A stretch of 64,000 nt of DNA from Brevinema andersonii (lineage in GTDB: Bacteria > Spirochaetota > Brevinematia > Brevinematales > Brevinemataceae), in assembly GCF_900112165.1 (NCBI RefSeq), contig NZ_FOKY01000001.1:124001-188000 (forward strand), written 5' to 3'. The stretch's first letter is position 1. Each line of letters starts with the position of its first letter. Both the position numbers and the translations under genes were made by a program. The notes beneath the pieces are model-generated. The model searched no databases and was not told where the DNA came from. It saw only the letters and a program-made list of their open reading frames with translations. Below, one piece after another: positions 43,760 to 54,570 of the stretch.

Positions 43760-43830
43760 AAAAATCTTCTGATATTATTTAATTCAGAAGATATTTCTGA
43801 AGAAAGTGCCAGAATATATCTTCAGAAATA
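43760..43830 (-). terminator. Competing hairpins, terminator-like, downstream of rpoC
   Basis: In transcription order: hairpin A has 12-base arms (43819-43830 with 43792-43803) and a 15-base loop; hairpin C has nine-base arms (43784-43792 with 43764-43772), an 11-base loop, and runs into TTTTT, which looks like a terminator. Between them, hairpin B (43795-43801 with 43783-43789, five-base loop) shares bases with both. A and B exclude each other, and B and C exclude each other. The layout resembles an attenuator switch, or a simple double terminator. The stems are A/T-rich. Confidence 0.6.
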
Positions 43831-43909
43831 CATAAAAGTAGTAATTATGACAAAATTATAGATTATTTTTCCTATTTTGTCTAGTCTTTTGCATATTTTT
43901 TCAATTCTT

Positions 43910-46900
43910 TTAAGATTTTTTTCCTAAAATTTTCAATGAGTCATAATGTTTAATACCTGTACCTGCAGGAATCAATTGACCAATCACTAAATTTTCCTTT
44001 AATCCTTGAAGAGTATCAACAGCACCTTTTAATGCAGCACCCGATAAAACTTTAGGAGTCTCTTGGAAAGAAGCAGCTGATAAAAAGCTTTCTGTAAATA
44101 GTGCAGCTTTTGTAAGACCCATCAGCACAGGTCTAGCTTTTGCTGATTCACCGCCCTGACTCACGACATTTTCATTTTCCTTACTGAAAATATGACGATC
44201 CACCGTTTGGCCAATAATAAATTCTGTATCACCAGGATCTGTAATTTCTACTTTTCGAAGCATTTGTCTGATAATAATAGAAATATGTTTTTCATTAATT
44301 TCTACACCTTGAAGCCTATATACAGCTTGGATTTCTTCCAGCAAAAATTGTTCTACAGCATTCTGGCCCAATACACGCAAAATATCATGAGGAGAAACAA
44401 CTCCATCACAAAGCGGCTCCCCAGCTTCAACTTTATCGCCAATGCGGACATAAATATTCTTTCCCGTAGAAATAACATGACTAAAGGTCCGTCCGTTAGA
44501 TGCACGCACAACAATTGTATATTTACCCTTTTTATGGTCAATGGATTCTACGATACCATCAGATAGAGAGATAACAGCTGCATTTTTAGGTTGCCGGGAT
44601 TCAAAAAGTTCCGTAACACGAGGAAGCCCACCAATGATATCTTTTGTACGACGTTTCGCCATAGGTCTTCGTGCAACAGTATCACCAGCCTTGACCATAC
44701 TACCTTCTTCGACAGCAAGCGAAACCCCTGTAATTAACATAAAACGTTCTAACTCATTTCCTTCCTGATCAACCACTAAAAGCAAACTTTTATCTTTTTC
44801 TATTTGTCCATCTACTTCTTTTTCAGCAAAACGAATGATACCGTCAAACTCACAAACATAAAGTTCATTATAAGGATCAAATTCAACTAGTGCTGTTCCA
44901 CGCTTGACAATAGATTCTGCTGAAACAAGCAGTTTAGAGCCCACACGTACAGGATAATTATATTTCTGAGACTCTAAAGCTAACAGAACAGAACCTTCCT
45001 TCTGAAGGCGTACTCTACGACCAAAACGAACTTCTTCGCTATTCTTAAGTATGGCAACAGTATGCTCACTCGCCACGTCTTTTCCATTGAGGCGATCAGC
45101 TTCAGAAGGATCTGCAATATTAGCAACAGGAATCTGAGCCAAAATTTTCTGAACCTCTATACTTCCTTTACGAGTAATAATTTTTTCAAGACCGGTTTCA
45201 GTTTGACGTTCAACTACATTTTCCGGTACAGAAAGAATATAAGCATCATAGCCTAGAGCTAACTGATTGTCTTCAAGTGATGTAGCCGCAGTGCCACCAA
45301 TATGAAAAGTTCTCATCGTTAACTGCGTACCTGGCTGACCAATAGATTCAGCAGCAATAATTCCAACAGCTTCTCCAATATTTACTGTATCTAATTGAGA
45401 CAAATCCCAACCATAACATTTACCGCAAACACCTTGATCTGCTTCACACGTCAACACAGAACGAATACGAATTTTATCAATATCAGCTTCTTCAATTCTT
45501 TTCACCGCTTCTCCATCAATAATTTCATTAGCAGGACAAATAAGTTCTCCATTTCTCGGATCAAAAATATCCATAGCAGCAACGCGGCCCAAACATCGAT
45601 CGGCCAGTGTTTTTATAATTTCTTCACCCTGACGTACTGCTTCAAGCTCCATATAACGCAGAGTGCCACAATCATGAGTAGTAATAACAACATCCTGTGA
45701 AATATCCACTAACTTACGCGTGAGGTAACCAGCATCAGCTGTTTTAAGAGCCGTATCTGCTAGACCCTTACGAGCACCATGACTAGAAATAAAATATTCA
45801 AGCACAGAAAGACCTTCTTTAAAGTTTGAGCGGATCGCCATTTCAAGAATTTCACCTGAAGGCTTAGCCATAAGACCACGCATTCCAGCCAACTGCCGAA
45901 TCTGTTCCCGACTGCCTCGCGCTCCGGAATCCATCATTATATAAAGGGCATTGAATCCATCTTCACTGTCTTTCAGTTTGTTTTCAACAAGTTTTTTAAT
46001 ACGTTCGTTTGCACTAGCCCAAAGGTCAATAACCTGATTGTATTTTTCATCATAAGTAATAAGACCACGTCGAGCATTATCCTCAATTTTACGGACTTCT
46101 TCTTCGGTTTTAGAGACAATACTGTATTTTTCTTCAGGAATTTCAACATCCGCAATGGAAATAGTAACACCCAGTTTCGTCGCATGACTATAACCAATTG
46201 ACTTAAGATCATCTGCTAACTTTGCCGTCTCTTTAATCCCATAAATCTTATAACATTGAGCGATTAAATTTTCAATACGCTTTGAAGTAAATGTTTCATT
46301 AACAAATCCAATTCGCGAAGGAATAACTTGATTAAAAATCACACGTCCTGCTGTGGTTTCTACCCAATTATTATCAACTTTATAAAGTATCCAATCTTCG
46401 TAAGCAATTTTCTTGCTGTCTGCCGCATAAAGCAATTCCGGATAAGAATCAAACTTTTTCAAACGTTCTGGTCTATGAAGTTTAGGCTTGGTGAGATGGT
46501 AAATACCCAATACCATATCCTGAGTTGGGTAGACAATAGGACGTCCATTTGCAGGGTTCAGAAGGTTACGGCTAGATAACATCAGAATCCATGCTTCAAT
46601 TTGAGCCTCAGGAGAAAGTGGAACATGTACAGCCATTTGGTCACCATCGAAGTCTGCATTATAGGCATGACAAACTAATGGATGTAGCTGTATGGCTTTT
46701 TCCTCAACTAAAATAGGCTCAAACGCTTGAATACCCAATCGATGCAATGTTGGTGCACGATTAAGAAGAACAGGATGATTTTGAGCTACTTCTTCAAGAA
46801 TTTCCCAAACTTTTTCATGTTCAATTTCGATATAGCGTTTTGCAGCTTTGATATTAGACACAAATTCCTTTTCAACTAACCCCCGCATAACAAACGGCTT

Positions 46901-47995
46901 AAAAAGCTCCAAAGCCATCTGTTTTGGAAGCCCACACTGATGAAGCTTAAGATTGGGTCCAACAATAATAACAGAACGTCCAGAATAATCAACTCTTTTC
47001 CCTAAAAGATTTTGCCGGAATCGCCCTTGCTTGCCTTTAAGGATGTCTGACAAAGATTTAAGAGGACGGTCACCGCCGCCGGTCACAGGATGGGCTCTAC
47101 GAGAATTATCAAACAAAGAGTCAGCAGCATCTTGAACCATTCGCATTTCATTTTTGATAATAATATCAGGAGCATTTACTGATTTTAATTTTTTAAGTCT
47201 GTTATTTCTGTTAATTAAACGCCGATAAAGATCATTGATATCAGAAGTAGCAAATCTCCCACCATCTAGTGGAACCATAGGACGCAAATCGGGAGGTAAA
47301 ACTGGTACAGCATCCAGTACAACCCATTCTGGCTTATTTTTCGAACGACGGATATCTTCTGCCAATTCAAGACGTTTTATTACTTTTTTGTCGCTTTTGT
47401 TTTGATATTCATTAGTTGCACGAAGTTCATCAGCTAAAGCATCCAAATCCAGATTCCGCAAAATTTGACGAATCGCACCTGCACCAGCTCCTGCAGTGAA
47501 TGCTTCTTTATAACGATCCCTATATTCATCATATTCTTCATCAGTCAATACCTGATTTGGAGAAAGATCCGTTTCCCCAGCATCAATAACAATATATTTT
47601 TCAAAATATAAAATACTTTGAATATCACTAGGAGCAACATCTAACAGTATAGCAATTTTAGAAGGGATAATACGGTAATACCAAATATGGGCTATAGGAT
47701 CTACAAGTTCGATATGACCGGTACGATAACGTCGAACTTTGGATTCCGTCACCTCGACACCGCAACGGTCACAGCAAATGCCTTTATAGCGAATCGAACG
47801 GAACTTTCCACACGAGCATTCGTAATCGCGTGTCGGCCCAAAAATACGTTCACAGAACAAGCCATCTTTTTCTGCTTTTAAGGTGCGGTAGTTGATTGTT
47901 TCGGGCTTCAAGACCTCACCGTGCGACAATGAACGCACTAAATCAGAACTCGCCAGATGCACCGAAATCGAACCAAATCCTTGCATTCCTTTCAT
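43910..47995 (-). CDS. rpoC: RNA polymerase beta-prime subunit
   Basis: The 1361-residue subunit carries the catalytic aspartates in [13 protein letters not shown]. The N-terminal zinc ribbon is C-S-C-G ... CDRCG, the second zinc site is in the [16 protein letters not shown] segment, and [19 protein letters not shown] is the conserved rudder/lid region. Trigger loop and bridge helix sequences ([19 protein letters not shown]) are intact. Length is normal for a bacterium without large insertions. It starts 33 bases after rpoB. Confidence 0.98.
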   Translation of the reverse strand: MKGMQGFGSISVHLASSDLVRSLSHGEVLKPETINYRTLKAEKDGLFCERIFGPTRDYECSCGKFRSIRYKGICCDRCGVEVTESKVRRYRTGHIELVDPIAHIWYYRIIPSKIAILLDVAPSDIQSILYFEKYIVIDAGETDLSPNQVLTDEEYDEYRDRYKEAFTAGAGAGAIRQILRNLDLDALADELRATNEYQNKSDKKVIKRLELAEDIRRSKNKPEWVVLDAVPVLPPDLRPMVPLDGGRFATSDINDLYRRLINRNNRLKKLKSVNAPDIIIKNEMRMVQDAADSLFDNSRRAHPVTGGGDRPLKSLSDILKGKQGRFRQNLLGKRVDYSGRSVIIVGPNLKLHQCGLPKQMALELFKPFVMRGLVEKEFVSNIKAAKRYIEIEHEKVWEILEEVAQNHPVLLNRAPTLHRLGIQAFEPILVEEKAIQLHPLVCHAYNADFDGDQMAVHVPLSPEAQIEAWILMLSSRNLLNPANGRPIVYPTQDMVLGIYHLTKPKLHRPERLKKFDSYPELLYAADSKKIAYEDWILYKVDNNWVETTAGRVIFNQVIPSRIGFVNETFTSKRIENLIAQCYKIYGIKETAKLADDLKSIGYSHATKLGVTISIADVEIPEEKYSIVSKTEEEVRKIEDNARRGLITYDEKYNQVIDLWASANERIKKLVENKLKDSEDGFNALYIMMDSGARGSREQIRQLAGMRGLMAKPSGEILEMAIRSNFKEGLSVLEYFISSHGARKGLADTALKTADAGYLTRKLVDISQDVVITTHDCGTLRYMELEAVRQGEEIIKTLADRCLGRVAAMDIFDPRNGELICPANEIIDGEAVKRIEEADIDKIRIRSVLTCEADQGVCGKCYGWDLSQLDTVNIGEAVGIIAAESIGQPGTQLTMRTFHIGGTAATSLEDNQLALGYDAYILSVPENVVERQTETGLEKIITRKGSIEVQKILAQIPVANIADPSEADRLNGKDVASEHTVAILKNSEEVRFGRRVRLQKEGSVLLALESQKYNYPVRVGSKLLVSAESIVKRGTALVEFDPYNELYVCEFDGIIRFAEKEVDGQIEKDKSLLLVVDQEGNELERFMLITGVSLAVEEGSMVKAGDTVARRPMAKRRTKDIIGGLPRVTELFESRQPKNAAVISLSDGIVESIDHKKGKYTIVVRASNGRTFSHVISTGKNIYVRIGDKVEAGEPLCDGVVSPHDILRVLGQNAVEQFLLEEIQAVYRLQGVEINEKHISIIIRQMLRKVEITDPGDTEFIIGQTVDRHIFSKENENVVSQGGESAKARPVLMGLTKAALFTESFLSAASFQETPKVLSGAALKGAVDTLQGLKENLVIGQLIPAGTGIKHYDSLKILGKKS

Positions 47996-48028
47996 AATTA
48001 TTAGCCTCTCTATTTTTTCTTATCTTCA

Positions 48029-51000
48029 TCAAACCAAATGAACGCGCATATCGAGCATTTCTTTTTCTTTTTCGTTCAACGGCACACGTTTCCCGTTTTT
48101 ATCATAAACTTGTATATCAAGCGCAAGCCCACGCAATTCCTGAACAAGCACATTGAAAGATTCAGGAATGTTAGGAGCCGTAACATTTTTACCTTTGATG
48201 ATGCCTTCATAAACACGTACGCGCCCATCGGTATCATCAGACTTAACGGTCATCATTTCTTGAAGAAGATTAGCTACACCGTATGCTTCAAGTGCCCAAA
48301 CTTCCATTTCCCCAAGCCGCTGACCACCAAAGTTAGCCTTACCGCGGAGAGGCTGCTGCGTAACCAAAGAATACGGACCGACAGATCGGGCATGAAGTTT
48401 ATCGTCAACCATATGATGTAATTTCAGAACATACATCACACCGACAAACACCGGCTTTTCAAAAAATTCACCCGTACGCCCGTCTCGAAGATGATACTTT
48501 CCGTCTTTTTTCAGTTTTACAATATCCCAATACTCTTTAATCTGCTCTTCCGCCTCGCCGTAACGCGAACGCTCTTCACGAAGCTCTTTGAGCAACTTAT
48601 CGTTAGCAAGATCAATTTGTGTTTCTATTTGCTCAAGGCTTGCTCCCTGAAATGCAGCACACTGATACTTCACACCAAGCTTAAGCCCGGCATATCCCAA
48701 AAGTGTCTCAAACAGCTGACCCAAATTCATACGGGAAGGCACTCCTAGCGGATTAAGCAACACATCAACAGGACGTCCATCCGGCAGGAACGGCATATCC
48801 TCTTCACGCATAACACGGGACACAACACCTTTATTCCCGTGTCTCCCGGCAATTTTGTCACCGGGTTTGATTTTTCGTTTTTTCGCAAGATATACTTTTA
48901 TCAACTTAAGAACACCAGGAGAAAGTTCATCACCATTTTTGATAGTGAAAACTTTAACATCAACAACAACTCCATCCTCGCCGTGAGGTACTCGTTGTGA
49001 AGTATCACGTACATCTTTTGCTTTTTCACCAAAAATTGCATGCAACAAACGGAATTCAGGAGTTTCGGTAGGTTCACCTTTAGGAGTCACTTTTCCAACT
49101 AAAATATCTCCAGGTTTCACATAGGCGCCAATACGTACAATACCATCCTCATCCAAATTGCGCAAGGCATCTTCACCTACATTCGGAAGCTCGCGCGTAA
49201 TTTCTTCAGCACCTAATTTCGTTTCAAGTGCAGGACACTCAAAAACCGTAGTATATATAGAAGTAAAATCATCATCTTTAATGAGCTTTTCTGACAAAAG
49301 AACAGCATCTTCATAATTGTATCCATTCCAGGGCATAAACGCAACTACAGCATTTTTCCCTAAAGCTAGTTCTCCTTGTTCTGTACCAAAACCATCCGCT
49401 AAAATATCACCAGGAGACACCTTATCTCCAACATTGATAACAGGTTTCTGATTAAAGCTTGTATCTTGATTAGTGCGCCGGAATTTAGAAAGTTTATACG
49501 ATGTAGAACCTTTTTTTGTTTTCAGAGTGATAGAAGTGGAATCAACAGCAGTAATTTGACCTTCTTCCTGAGCTAAAATAACAGCACGTGAATCACGAGC
49601 TACATAATATTCCATCCCTGTCCCAACAATAGGTGAAGTCGCTTTAAGAAGAGGCATAGCTTGGCGTTGCATATTTGAACCCATCAAAGCACGGTTAGCA
49701 TCGTCATGCTCGATAAACGGAATCAAAGCCGCCGACACTGATAAAAGTTGCAATGCAGAAACATCCATTAATTGTACTTTCGATTTAGGAACTAATTCAA
49801 ATTCACCCTTATAACGCACGCGTGGAAATTCTTCCAATATGTTGAAATCACGATCCATCTCAACATTAACGGGCACAATATACATATTTTCTTCTTCATT
49901 TGCGGACAAATAAACAATTTCCTGAGTAACTTTTCCATCTTTAACAACAAGATATGGGGTTTCAAGAAAACCGTAATGATTAACACGTGCAAAAATAGCT
50001 AATGACACAATTAAACCAATATTAGGACCTTCAGGTGTTTCAATAGGACATACTCGGCCATAATGTGTATAGTGAACGTCACGAACTTCAAATCCTGCTC
50101 TATCACGTGACAAGCCTCCTGGCCCCAACGCAGACAAACGTCTTTTATGAGTTAATTCGCTAATAGGATTTGTTTGATCCATAAATTGGGACAGCTGGCT
50201 CATTCCAAAAAAATCATTAATAGCAGACATAATAGGCTTAATACTAATAATATTTTGAGGAGACAAATCTTCAATTTCACGAGTCGATAGTTTTTCGTAA
50301 ATAGATTTTTCAACTGTGGAAAATGCCGATGTAATAGGCGCAACAATCAATTCACTAACACTACGGACACGACGGTTCCCTAAATGATCAACATCATCAA
50401 CAGGTTCTTCTTCATTCGCAACTGCAATTAAATGCCGGAGTGCTCTCGAAATATCTTCAAAAGAAAGAGTATAAGAAGTTAAAAGTGCATCCCTATCCTG
50501 TTTTTCAAGATCATTATACAATTTCATCACTAATTTATAGCGTCCAACTTCTCCAAGATCATAATAACGATTATTGAAGAACATATTATTTAAATCACGA
50601 ACAATAACATCAAATGGTGCAGCCTCACCGGGATGCAAAATACTATATATTTTTTTGACTGCTTTCTGCATGTTATCTTTTGCATCATCTTTTTCAAGCG
50701 TATTGACTAATGTTTTATTCTTCTGCAAGGATTCTGAAGTAATAATTTTGACAGAATGAACACCTTTTTGAAAAAACTGATTGACAGTGTTAGGAAACAA
50801 TTTATCCATAGCTGAAGCTATAACATTATTTTCAGCATCATAAACAGTTTCACCAAGGTATTGACCTACTAGGCGGCTAACAGCTTCAGAAGAATCATCA
50901 AGTACAACTTCCTGCATATCAAAAAATCTAAGTATAATATCTTCAACAGTCATTCCTAAAGCACGTAACAACATAGTAACAAGAACTTTACGTCTCGAAT

Positions 51001-51550
51001 CGATACGAACATACATCAGATCTTTTTTAGTATCAATCAAAAATTCAAGCCATGATCCTTTTTCAGGAACTATCTTGGAAGAATATTCCTTATTTTTTGC
51101 ACTAAAAAGTACACCCGGTGACTTATAAATTTGATTAACAACAACACGTTCTGCTCCATTTATGATAAACGTGCCTCTATTGGTCATAATAGGAAAATCA
51201 CCAATATAAATATCTTTTTCTTTAATTTCGCCTGTTTTTCTGTCGATAAGACGAAAAATCACTTTCAACGGTGCACTATAAGTGAGATTTTTATCAAAAG
51301 CTTCTTCTTGTGTATATTTAAGCTCGCCAACCTCGTAATGCACATATTCGATAACAATATTACCATCCGTACTTTCTATGGGGAAAGTCGAACTGAATAC
51401 ACCTTCTAAGCCTTTTTTTTCACGATTTTTAGGGTCAACGTCAGCTTGTAGAAACTCCTGAAAAGAATCCAACTGAATCGCAAGAAGATCCGGAGCATCT
51501 GTTTGTGTTTGGAATTGGGCAAAAGACACACGTTCTAACTGCTTTGCCAT
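48029..51550 (-). CDS. rpoB: RNA polymerase beta subunit
   Basis: The 1173-residue beta subunit contains the rifampicin-pocket region GMSQLSQFMDQTNPISELTH followed by KRRLSALGPGGLSRDR, the KPGDKIAGRHGNKGVVSRV segment and the C-terminal clamp connector. Residue S473 (codon 50132-50134) corresponds to E. coli Ser531; Borrelia and several treponemes have Asn there. The start at 51550 follows GGAG by six bases; an ATG four codons upstream is the alternative. Length lacks the long lineage insertions seen in proteobacteria. A possible weak promoter (TATAAT at 51600-51605) lies in the gap after rplL. Confidence 0.98.
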   Translation of the reverse strand: MAKQLERVSFAQFQTQTDAPDLLAIQLDSFQEFLQADVDPKNREKKGLEGVFSSTFPIESTDGNIVIEYVHYEVGELKYTQEEAFDKNLTYSAPLKVIFRLIDRKTGEIKEKDIYIGDFPIMTNRGTFIINGAERVVVNQIYKSPGVLFSAKNKEYSSKIVPEKGSWLEFLIDTKKDLMYVRIDSRRKVLVTMLLRALGMTVEDIILRFFDMQEVVLDDSSEAVSRLVGQYLGETVYDAENNVIASAMDKLFPNTVNQFFQKGVHSVKIITSESLQKNKTLVNTLEKDDAKDNMQKAVKKIYSILHPGEAAPFDVIVRDLNNMFFNNRYYDLGEVGRYKLVMKLYNDLEKQDRDALLTSYTLSFEDISRALRHLIAVANEEEPVDDVDHLGNRRVRSVSELIVAPITSAFSTVEKSIYEKLSTREIEDLSPQNIISIKPIMSAINDFFGMSQLSQFMDQTNPISELTHKRRLSALGPGGLSRDRAGFEVRDVHYTHYGRVCPIETPEGPNIGLIVSLAIFARVNHYGFLETPYLVVKDGKVTQEIVYLSANEEENMYIVPVNVEMDRDFNILEEFPRVRYKGEFELVPKSKVQLMDVSALQLLSVSAALIPFIEHDDANRALMGSNMQRQAMPLLKATSPIVGTGMEYYVARDSRAVILAQEEGQITAVDSTSITLKTKKGSTSYKLSKFRRTNQDTSFNQKPVINVGDKVSPGDILADGFGTEQGELALGKNAVVAFMPWNGYNYEDAVLLSEKLIKDDDFTSIYTTVFECPALETKLGAEEITRELPNVGEDALRNLDEDGIVRIGAYVKPGDILVGKVTPKGEPTETPEFRLLHAIFGEKAKDVRDTSQRVPHGEDGVVVDVKVFTIKNGDELSPGVLKLIKVYLAKKRKIKPGDKIAGRHGNKGVVSRVMREEDMPFLPDGRPVDVLLNPLGVPSRMNLGQLFETLLGYAGLKLGVKYQCAAFQGASLEQIETQIDLANDKLLKELREERSRYGEAEEQIKEYWDIVKLKKDGKYHLRDGRTGEFFEKPVFVGVMYVLKLHHMVDDKLHARSVGPYSLVTQQPLRGKANFGGQRLGEMEVWALEAYGVANLLQEMMTVKSDDTDGRVRVYEGIIKGKNVTAPNIPESFNVLVQELRGLALDIQVYDKNGKRVPLNEKEKEMLDMRVHLV

Positions 51551-51628
51551 GAAATTCTCCATTTATAATTTGATTGATCCCGCACTTTGATCATGCAGGA
51601 TTATAGAAATATAGAGCAACATGCATAC

Positions 51629-51651
51629 AACCCCTATCTTGGATAGGGGTT
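51629..51651 (-). terminator. rplL-rpoB intergenic hairpin (attenuator or processing site)
   Basis: A perfect 10-bp stem, AACCCCTATC with GATAGGGGTT, and a three-base loop, 21 bases after the rplL stop. There is no T-run after it. E. coli has a partial terminator and an RNase III site in the same gap, which sets the ratio of L7/L12 to polymerase; a like role is inferred. Confidence 0.7.
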
Positions 51652-51672
51652 TGCACAATGAATGAAAGGGGG

Positions 51673-52050
51673 TTATTTAATTTCAACAACAGCACCAGCT
51701 GCTTTAAGTTTTTCTGCAATTTGATCAGCTTCTGTTTGCTCAATACCCTCTTTTAGAGGTTTAGCACCTGCACTTTCTGCCATTTCTTTTGCTTCTTTAA
51801 GTGCCAAACCAGTAATTTCACGAATTACTTTAATAACTTCGATCTTACTTGCTCCTGGATCTTTAACAAACACAGAAACCGTAGTATTACCTGAGTCTGC
51901 ACCTGAGTCTGCACCTGCTGCACCAGCAACTGCAACCGGAGCAACAGCTTTTACATCAAATTCTTCTTCTATTTTTTTACGAAGATCATTCAATTCTAAA
52001 ACTGTCATTTCCTTGATTAAATCAAAAACTTTTGTTACATTATCTGCCAT
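51673..52050 (-). CDS. rplL: 50S ribosomal protein L7/L12
   Basis: The 125-residue stalk protein has an N-terminal dimerisation domain, a flexible hinge (about 37-53) and the C-terminal factor-binding domain with KIEVIKVIREITGLALKEAK and EGIEQTEADQIAEKLKAAGA. The hinge holds a 12-base tandem duplication (51889-51900 and 51901-51912) that repeats four residues (GADSGADS). Standard position between rplJ and rpoB. Confidence 0.98.
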   Translation of the reverse strand: MADNVTKVFDLIKEMTVLELNDLRKKIEEEFDVKAVAPVAVAGAAGADSGADSGNTTVSVFVKDPGASKIEVIKVIREITGLALKEAKEMAESAGAKPLKEGIEQTEADQIAEKLKAAGAVVEIK

Positions 52051-52089
52051 AATAAAGCTCCTTGGCTAATTTTTTTAATTAAATAATAA

Positions 52090-52581
52090 TCAAGCACCTT
52101 CTTTTTTAGAAGCAAGTGCTTCTAAAGTACCATTAAACATAGAAAGAACAGAATTTAATCCACCAGCAACCATCGCAATAAGTTCAATACGTCCGGGAAG
52201 TTTTGAAATCTCAATAATTTCAGCTTGGGTATATTCTGTCCCTGTAATAAATCCAGCTTTAAATCCAATTTCTTCATTTTCTTTAGCAAAATCACCTAAA
52301 ATTTTAATAGCTGCCATTGCATCCTGTTTCCCAAGAACAATCATTGTCGATTCTGAAAGATATTGATTCATACTAGTTATGTTATTTTCTTCTAATGCTC
52401 TCTTGAGCAAGCGATTTTTCATGACACGTGCCCTTGCTCCGACATTATAAAGATTTCTGCGCAGTACATTTCCCGCAGATACAGTTAACCCCTGAAAGGA
52501 ACAAATAACAAATCCATCAGCCTCACTAATTTCTTGAGTAACCATTTTCGTTAATTCAATTTTTTCTGCCTTTTTTAACAT
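52090..52581 (-). CDS. rplJ: 50S ribosomal protein L10
   Basis: The 163-residue protein anchors the L7/L12 dimers on the stalk. GFVICSFQGLTVSAGNVLRR, RARVMKNRLLKRALEENN and the C-terminal helix with LNSVLSMFNGTLEALASKKE are typical. In E. coli L10 with L7/L12 represses its own mRNA; the upstream spacer here is only nine bases, so no such leader is visible. Confidence 0.97.
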   Translation of the reverse strand: MLKKAEKIELTKMVTQEISEADGFVICSFQGLTVSAGNVLRRNLYNVGARARVMKNRLLKRALEENNITSMNQYLSESTMIVLGKQDAMAAIKILGDFAKENEEIGFKAGFITGTEYTQAEIIEISKLPGRIELIAMVAGGLNSVLSMFNGTLEALASKKEGA

Positions 52582-52590
52582 TTTTTTATC

Positions 52591-53304
52591 CTACGCTGTT
52601 AATTTTTTAAAATCAATACGGATAGAAGGACCCATAGTAGATGTAATTACAAGCGTTTTAATATATTCACCTTTTAAATCTATAGGTTTATTACGCATAA
52701 TTAATTGGTGAATAGCCATCACATTCTCTGCCAAATCTTGATCGGATTTCGTCTTCTTACCAACAACAATATGAACATTACCTGTTTTATCAGCACGCAC
52801 TTCTACTTTACCAGCTTTAAATTCTTTAATAACTCGCTCTACTTCTAAAGTTACATTCCCTGTTTTAGGAGAAGGCATTAATTTCCTACGACCCAATCCT
52901 GAAGCAATAACAGCTAACTTAGGCATCATATCAGGAGTGGCCACAACTGCATCAAATTCAAACCAACCATCTTTAATTTTTTGGATAAGATCATCAGAAC
53001 CAACAAAATCAGCACCAGCATTTTTAGCTTCAGTAGCCTTATCTCCCTCGGCAAATACGAGTACTTTGAATTCTTTACCGACATTATGAGGCATCACTAC
53101 CGTATCACGTATATTATGCTTTTGTTTAATATTCAAATTATAATGCAATTCTATTGTTTCATCAAACTTAGCTGTAGCCAATTCCTTAACCATTTTAACC
53201 GCTTCATCTAATCCATAAGGAACCAAAAGATCAAATTTTTGAATAGCTTCAATTTGTCTTTTTGTACCCTTATAGCGAATACCATTACGCTCAATCACTT
53301 TCAT
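52591..53304 (-). CDS. rplA: 50S ribosomal protein L1
   Basis: The 237-residue protein has GDKATEAKNAGADFVGSDDL, PKLAVIASGLGRRKLMPSPK and GKVEVRADKTGNVHIVVGKK. L1 forms the mobile stalk that moves deacylated tRNA, and in other bacteria represses rplKA. It lies two bases after rplK. Confidence 0.98.
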   Translation of the reverse strand: MKVIERNGIRYKGTKRQIEAIQKFDLLVPYGLDEAVKMVKELATAKFDETIELHYNLNIKQKHNIRDTVVMPHNVGKEFKVLVFAEGDKATEAKNAGADFVGSDDLIQKIKDGWFEFDAVVATPDMMPKLAVIASGLGRRKLMPSPKTGNVTLEVERVIKEFKAGKVEVRADKTGNVHIVVGKKTKSDQDLAENVMAIHQLIMRNKPIDLKGEYIKTLVITSTMGPSIRIDFKKLTA

Positions 53305-53306
53305 CG

Positions 53307-53741
53307 TTAAGCCTCCGTCTCAACGCCCATATTTCGGGCTGTACCTTCGATGATACGGATTGCCGCCTCAATATCAAATGCATTTAAATCAGGCATTTTG
53401 AGTTCAGCAATTTTCCTAACTTGCTCTTTACTGAGCGTCCCAACCTTATTTTTATTAGGTTCTGATGATCCTTTCGCTATACCTAACTCTTTCAGAATAA
53501 GATTGGATGCAGGAGGAGTTTTTAGTACAAACGTAAAAGACCGATCCGTATAAATCGTAACTTCAACCGGAATTACAAAACCTACTTTATCTTTTGTTAC
53601 TTCATTGAATTGCTGACAAAATGCCTGCAATTGTATCCCTTTTGGACCTAACGCAGTACCTACAGGAGGTGCAGGATTGGCTTGACCAGCAGGAATCTGC
53701 AACTTCACAACAGAAGAGACCTTCACATTAGGGGATGCCAT
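53307..53741 (-). CDS. rplK: 50S ribosomal protein L11
   Basis: The 144-residue protein has [40 protein letters not shown] and [20 protein letters not shown]. The N-terminal prolines needed for thiostrepton binding are present. L11 forms the GTPase-associated centre with L10-L12. It follows nusG after 60 bases. Confidence 0.98.
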   Translation of the reverse strand: MASPNVKVSSVVKLQIPAGQANPAPPVGTALGPKGIQLQAFCQQFNEVTKDKVGFVIPVEVTIYTDRSFTFVLKTPPASNLILKELGIAKGSSEPNKNKVGTLSKEQVRKIAELKMPDLNAFDIEAAIRIIEGTARNMGVETEA

Positions 53742-53801
53742 ATATTTCTCCCATTATTTTCTATTAAAACCAAGCAGCAGTAGAAGCACCTGCTGTCAAT
53801 T

Positions 53802-54365
53802 TTATATTTTTTGTACCTGATTAAATTCCAATTCTACAGGTGTCAAACGTCCAAATATCTCTACAGCAACCACAAGCATCTCTTTTTCGCCGTTAATTTC
53901 ATCGATAACACCTTCAAAATCTTTAAATGGACCATCAACAATACGGATTTTTTCATTTATATCCCATATCTTAGCAGTTTCAGCATAATTTCCAGAAGCA
54001 ATATCACCAGTCTTTTCAAAAATACCACGCACTTCTTCAAAAGTTAAGGGAGCTGGTTTACGATTACCGCCGCCTGCAGTGAGAAACATCCCCACTCCCA
54101 CAATATTCCGAATATCAGCATATACAGCCTTCCATGCCATTTCATCTTCAGGCAGATCAAGTTCAACAAGAACATAACCAGGATACAATTTATGCTTTTG
54201 AACAACTTTTTTATTGCGTTTTTCGACAACTATTTCTTCTTCAGGAACTCTAACATCAATAAGAACATCACGCAAACTGCCACCATTCTTCTTTTCTAAA
54301 AGTCTTGAATAAACTTTATTTTCAAATCCAGTCTGCACCTGGATCACAAACCATCCTCTTGCCAT
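53802..54365 (-). CDS. nusG: Transcription termination/antitermination factor NusG
   Basis: The 187-residue protein has the NGN domain GWFVIQVQTGFENKVYSRLL, KLYPGYVLVELDLPED and a C-terminal KOW domain with EKIRIVDGPFKDFEGVIDEI. It binds RNA polymerase and S10. The ATG at 54365 overlaps the secE stop (TAATG); the open frame runs 13 codons further upstream, inside secE, but that start is unlikely. Confidence 0.97.
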   Translation of the reverse strand: MARGWFVIQVQTGFENKVYSRLLEKKNGGSLRDVLIDVRVPEEEIVVEKRNKKVVQKHKLYPGYVLVELDLPEDEMAWKAVYADIRNIVGVGMFLTAGGGNRKPAPLTFEEVRGIFEKTGDIASGNYAETAKIWDINEKIRIVDGPFKDFEGVIDEINGEKEMLVVAVEIFGRLTPVELEFNQVQKI

Positions 54366-54547
54366 TATCGCATCAATCCTTGAAGCAGAATTCGCACAAT
54401 CCAATCTATGCCAAAAAGTAAAGCTGAAAAAACAGCAACAAAAATAAGCACAGCAACGGAAGCACGAACTACCTCATCTTTTGAGGGCCAAGAAGCTTTT
54501 TTAAGCTCTTCGACCGAACCCTTCAAAAATTCTAATAATTTTGTCAT
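54365..54547 (-). CDS. secE: Preprotein translocase subunit SecE
   Basis: A 60-residue single-helix SecE: the amphipathic LLEFLKGSVEELKKASWPSK ahead of the membrane segment ASVAVLIFVAVFSALLFGID. SecE clamps SecY together in the translocon. It follows trnW and overlaps nusG by one base, a common arrangement. Confidence 0.94.
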   Translation of the reverse strand: MTKLLEFLKGSVEELKKASWPSKDEVVRASVAVLIFVAVFSALLFGIDWIVRILLQGLMR

Positions 54548-54570
54548 ATTCTTTATCCATATAGTTTCTC

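Larger units (their letters stand above)
43606..43909 (-). other. Intergenic region between rpoC and rpsL
   Basis: This 304-base gap contains no gene I can support. In transcription order it has about 80 very A/T-rich bases after rpoC, then the hairpin set at 43760-43830, then a gap, then the str promoter at 43652-43681 and a leader of about 40 bases before rpsL. Confidence 0.8.

Noticed and set aside
45395-45700. Plus-strand open frame inside rpoC
   Set aside because: Shadow of the minus-strand rpoC coding frame; codon pattern follows rpoC.
51565-51605. Possible rpoB promoter and TGATC/GATCA dyad
   Set aside because: The -10 box is good but no -35 box is within 16-18 bases; the region is probably leader.
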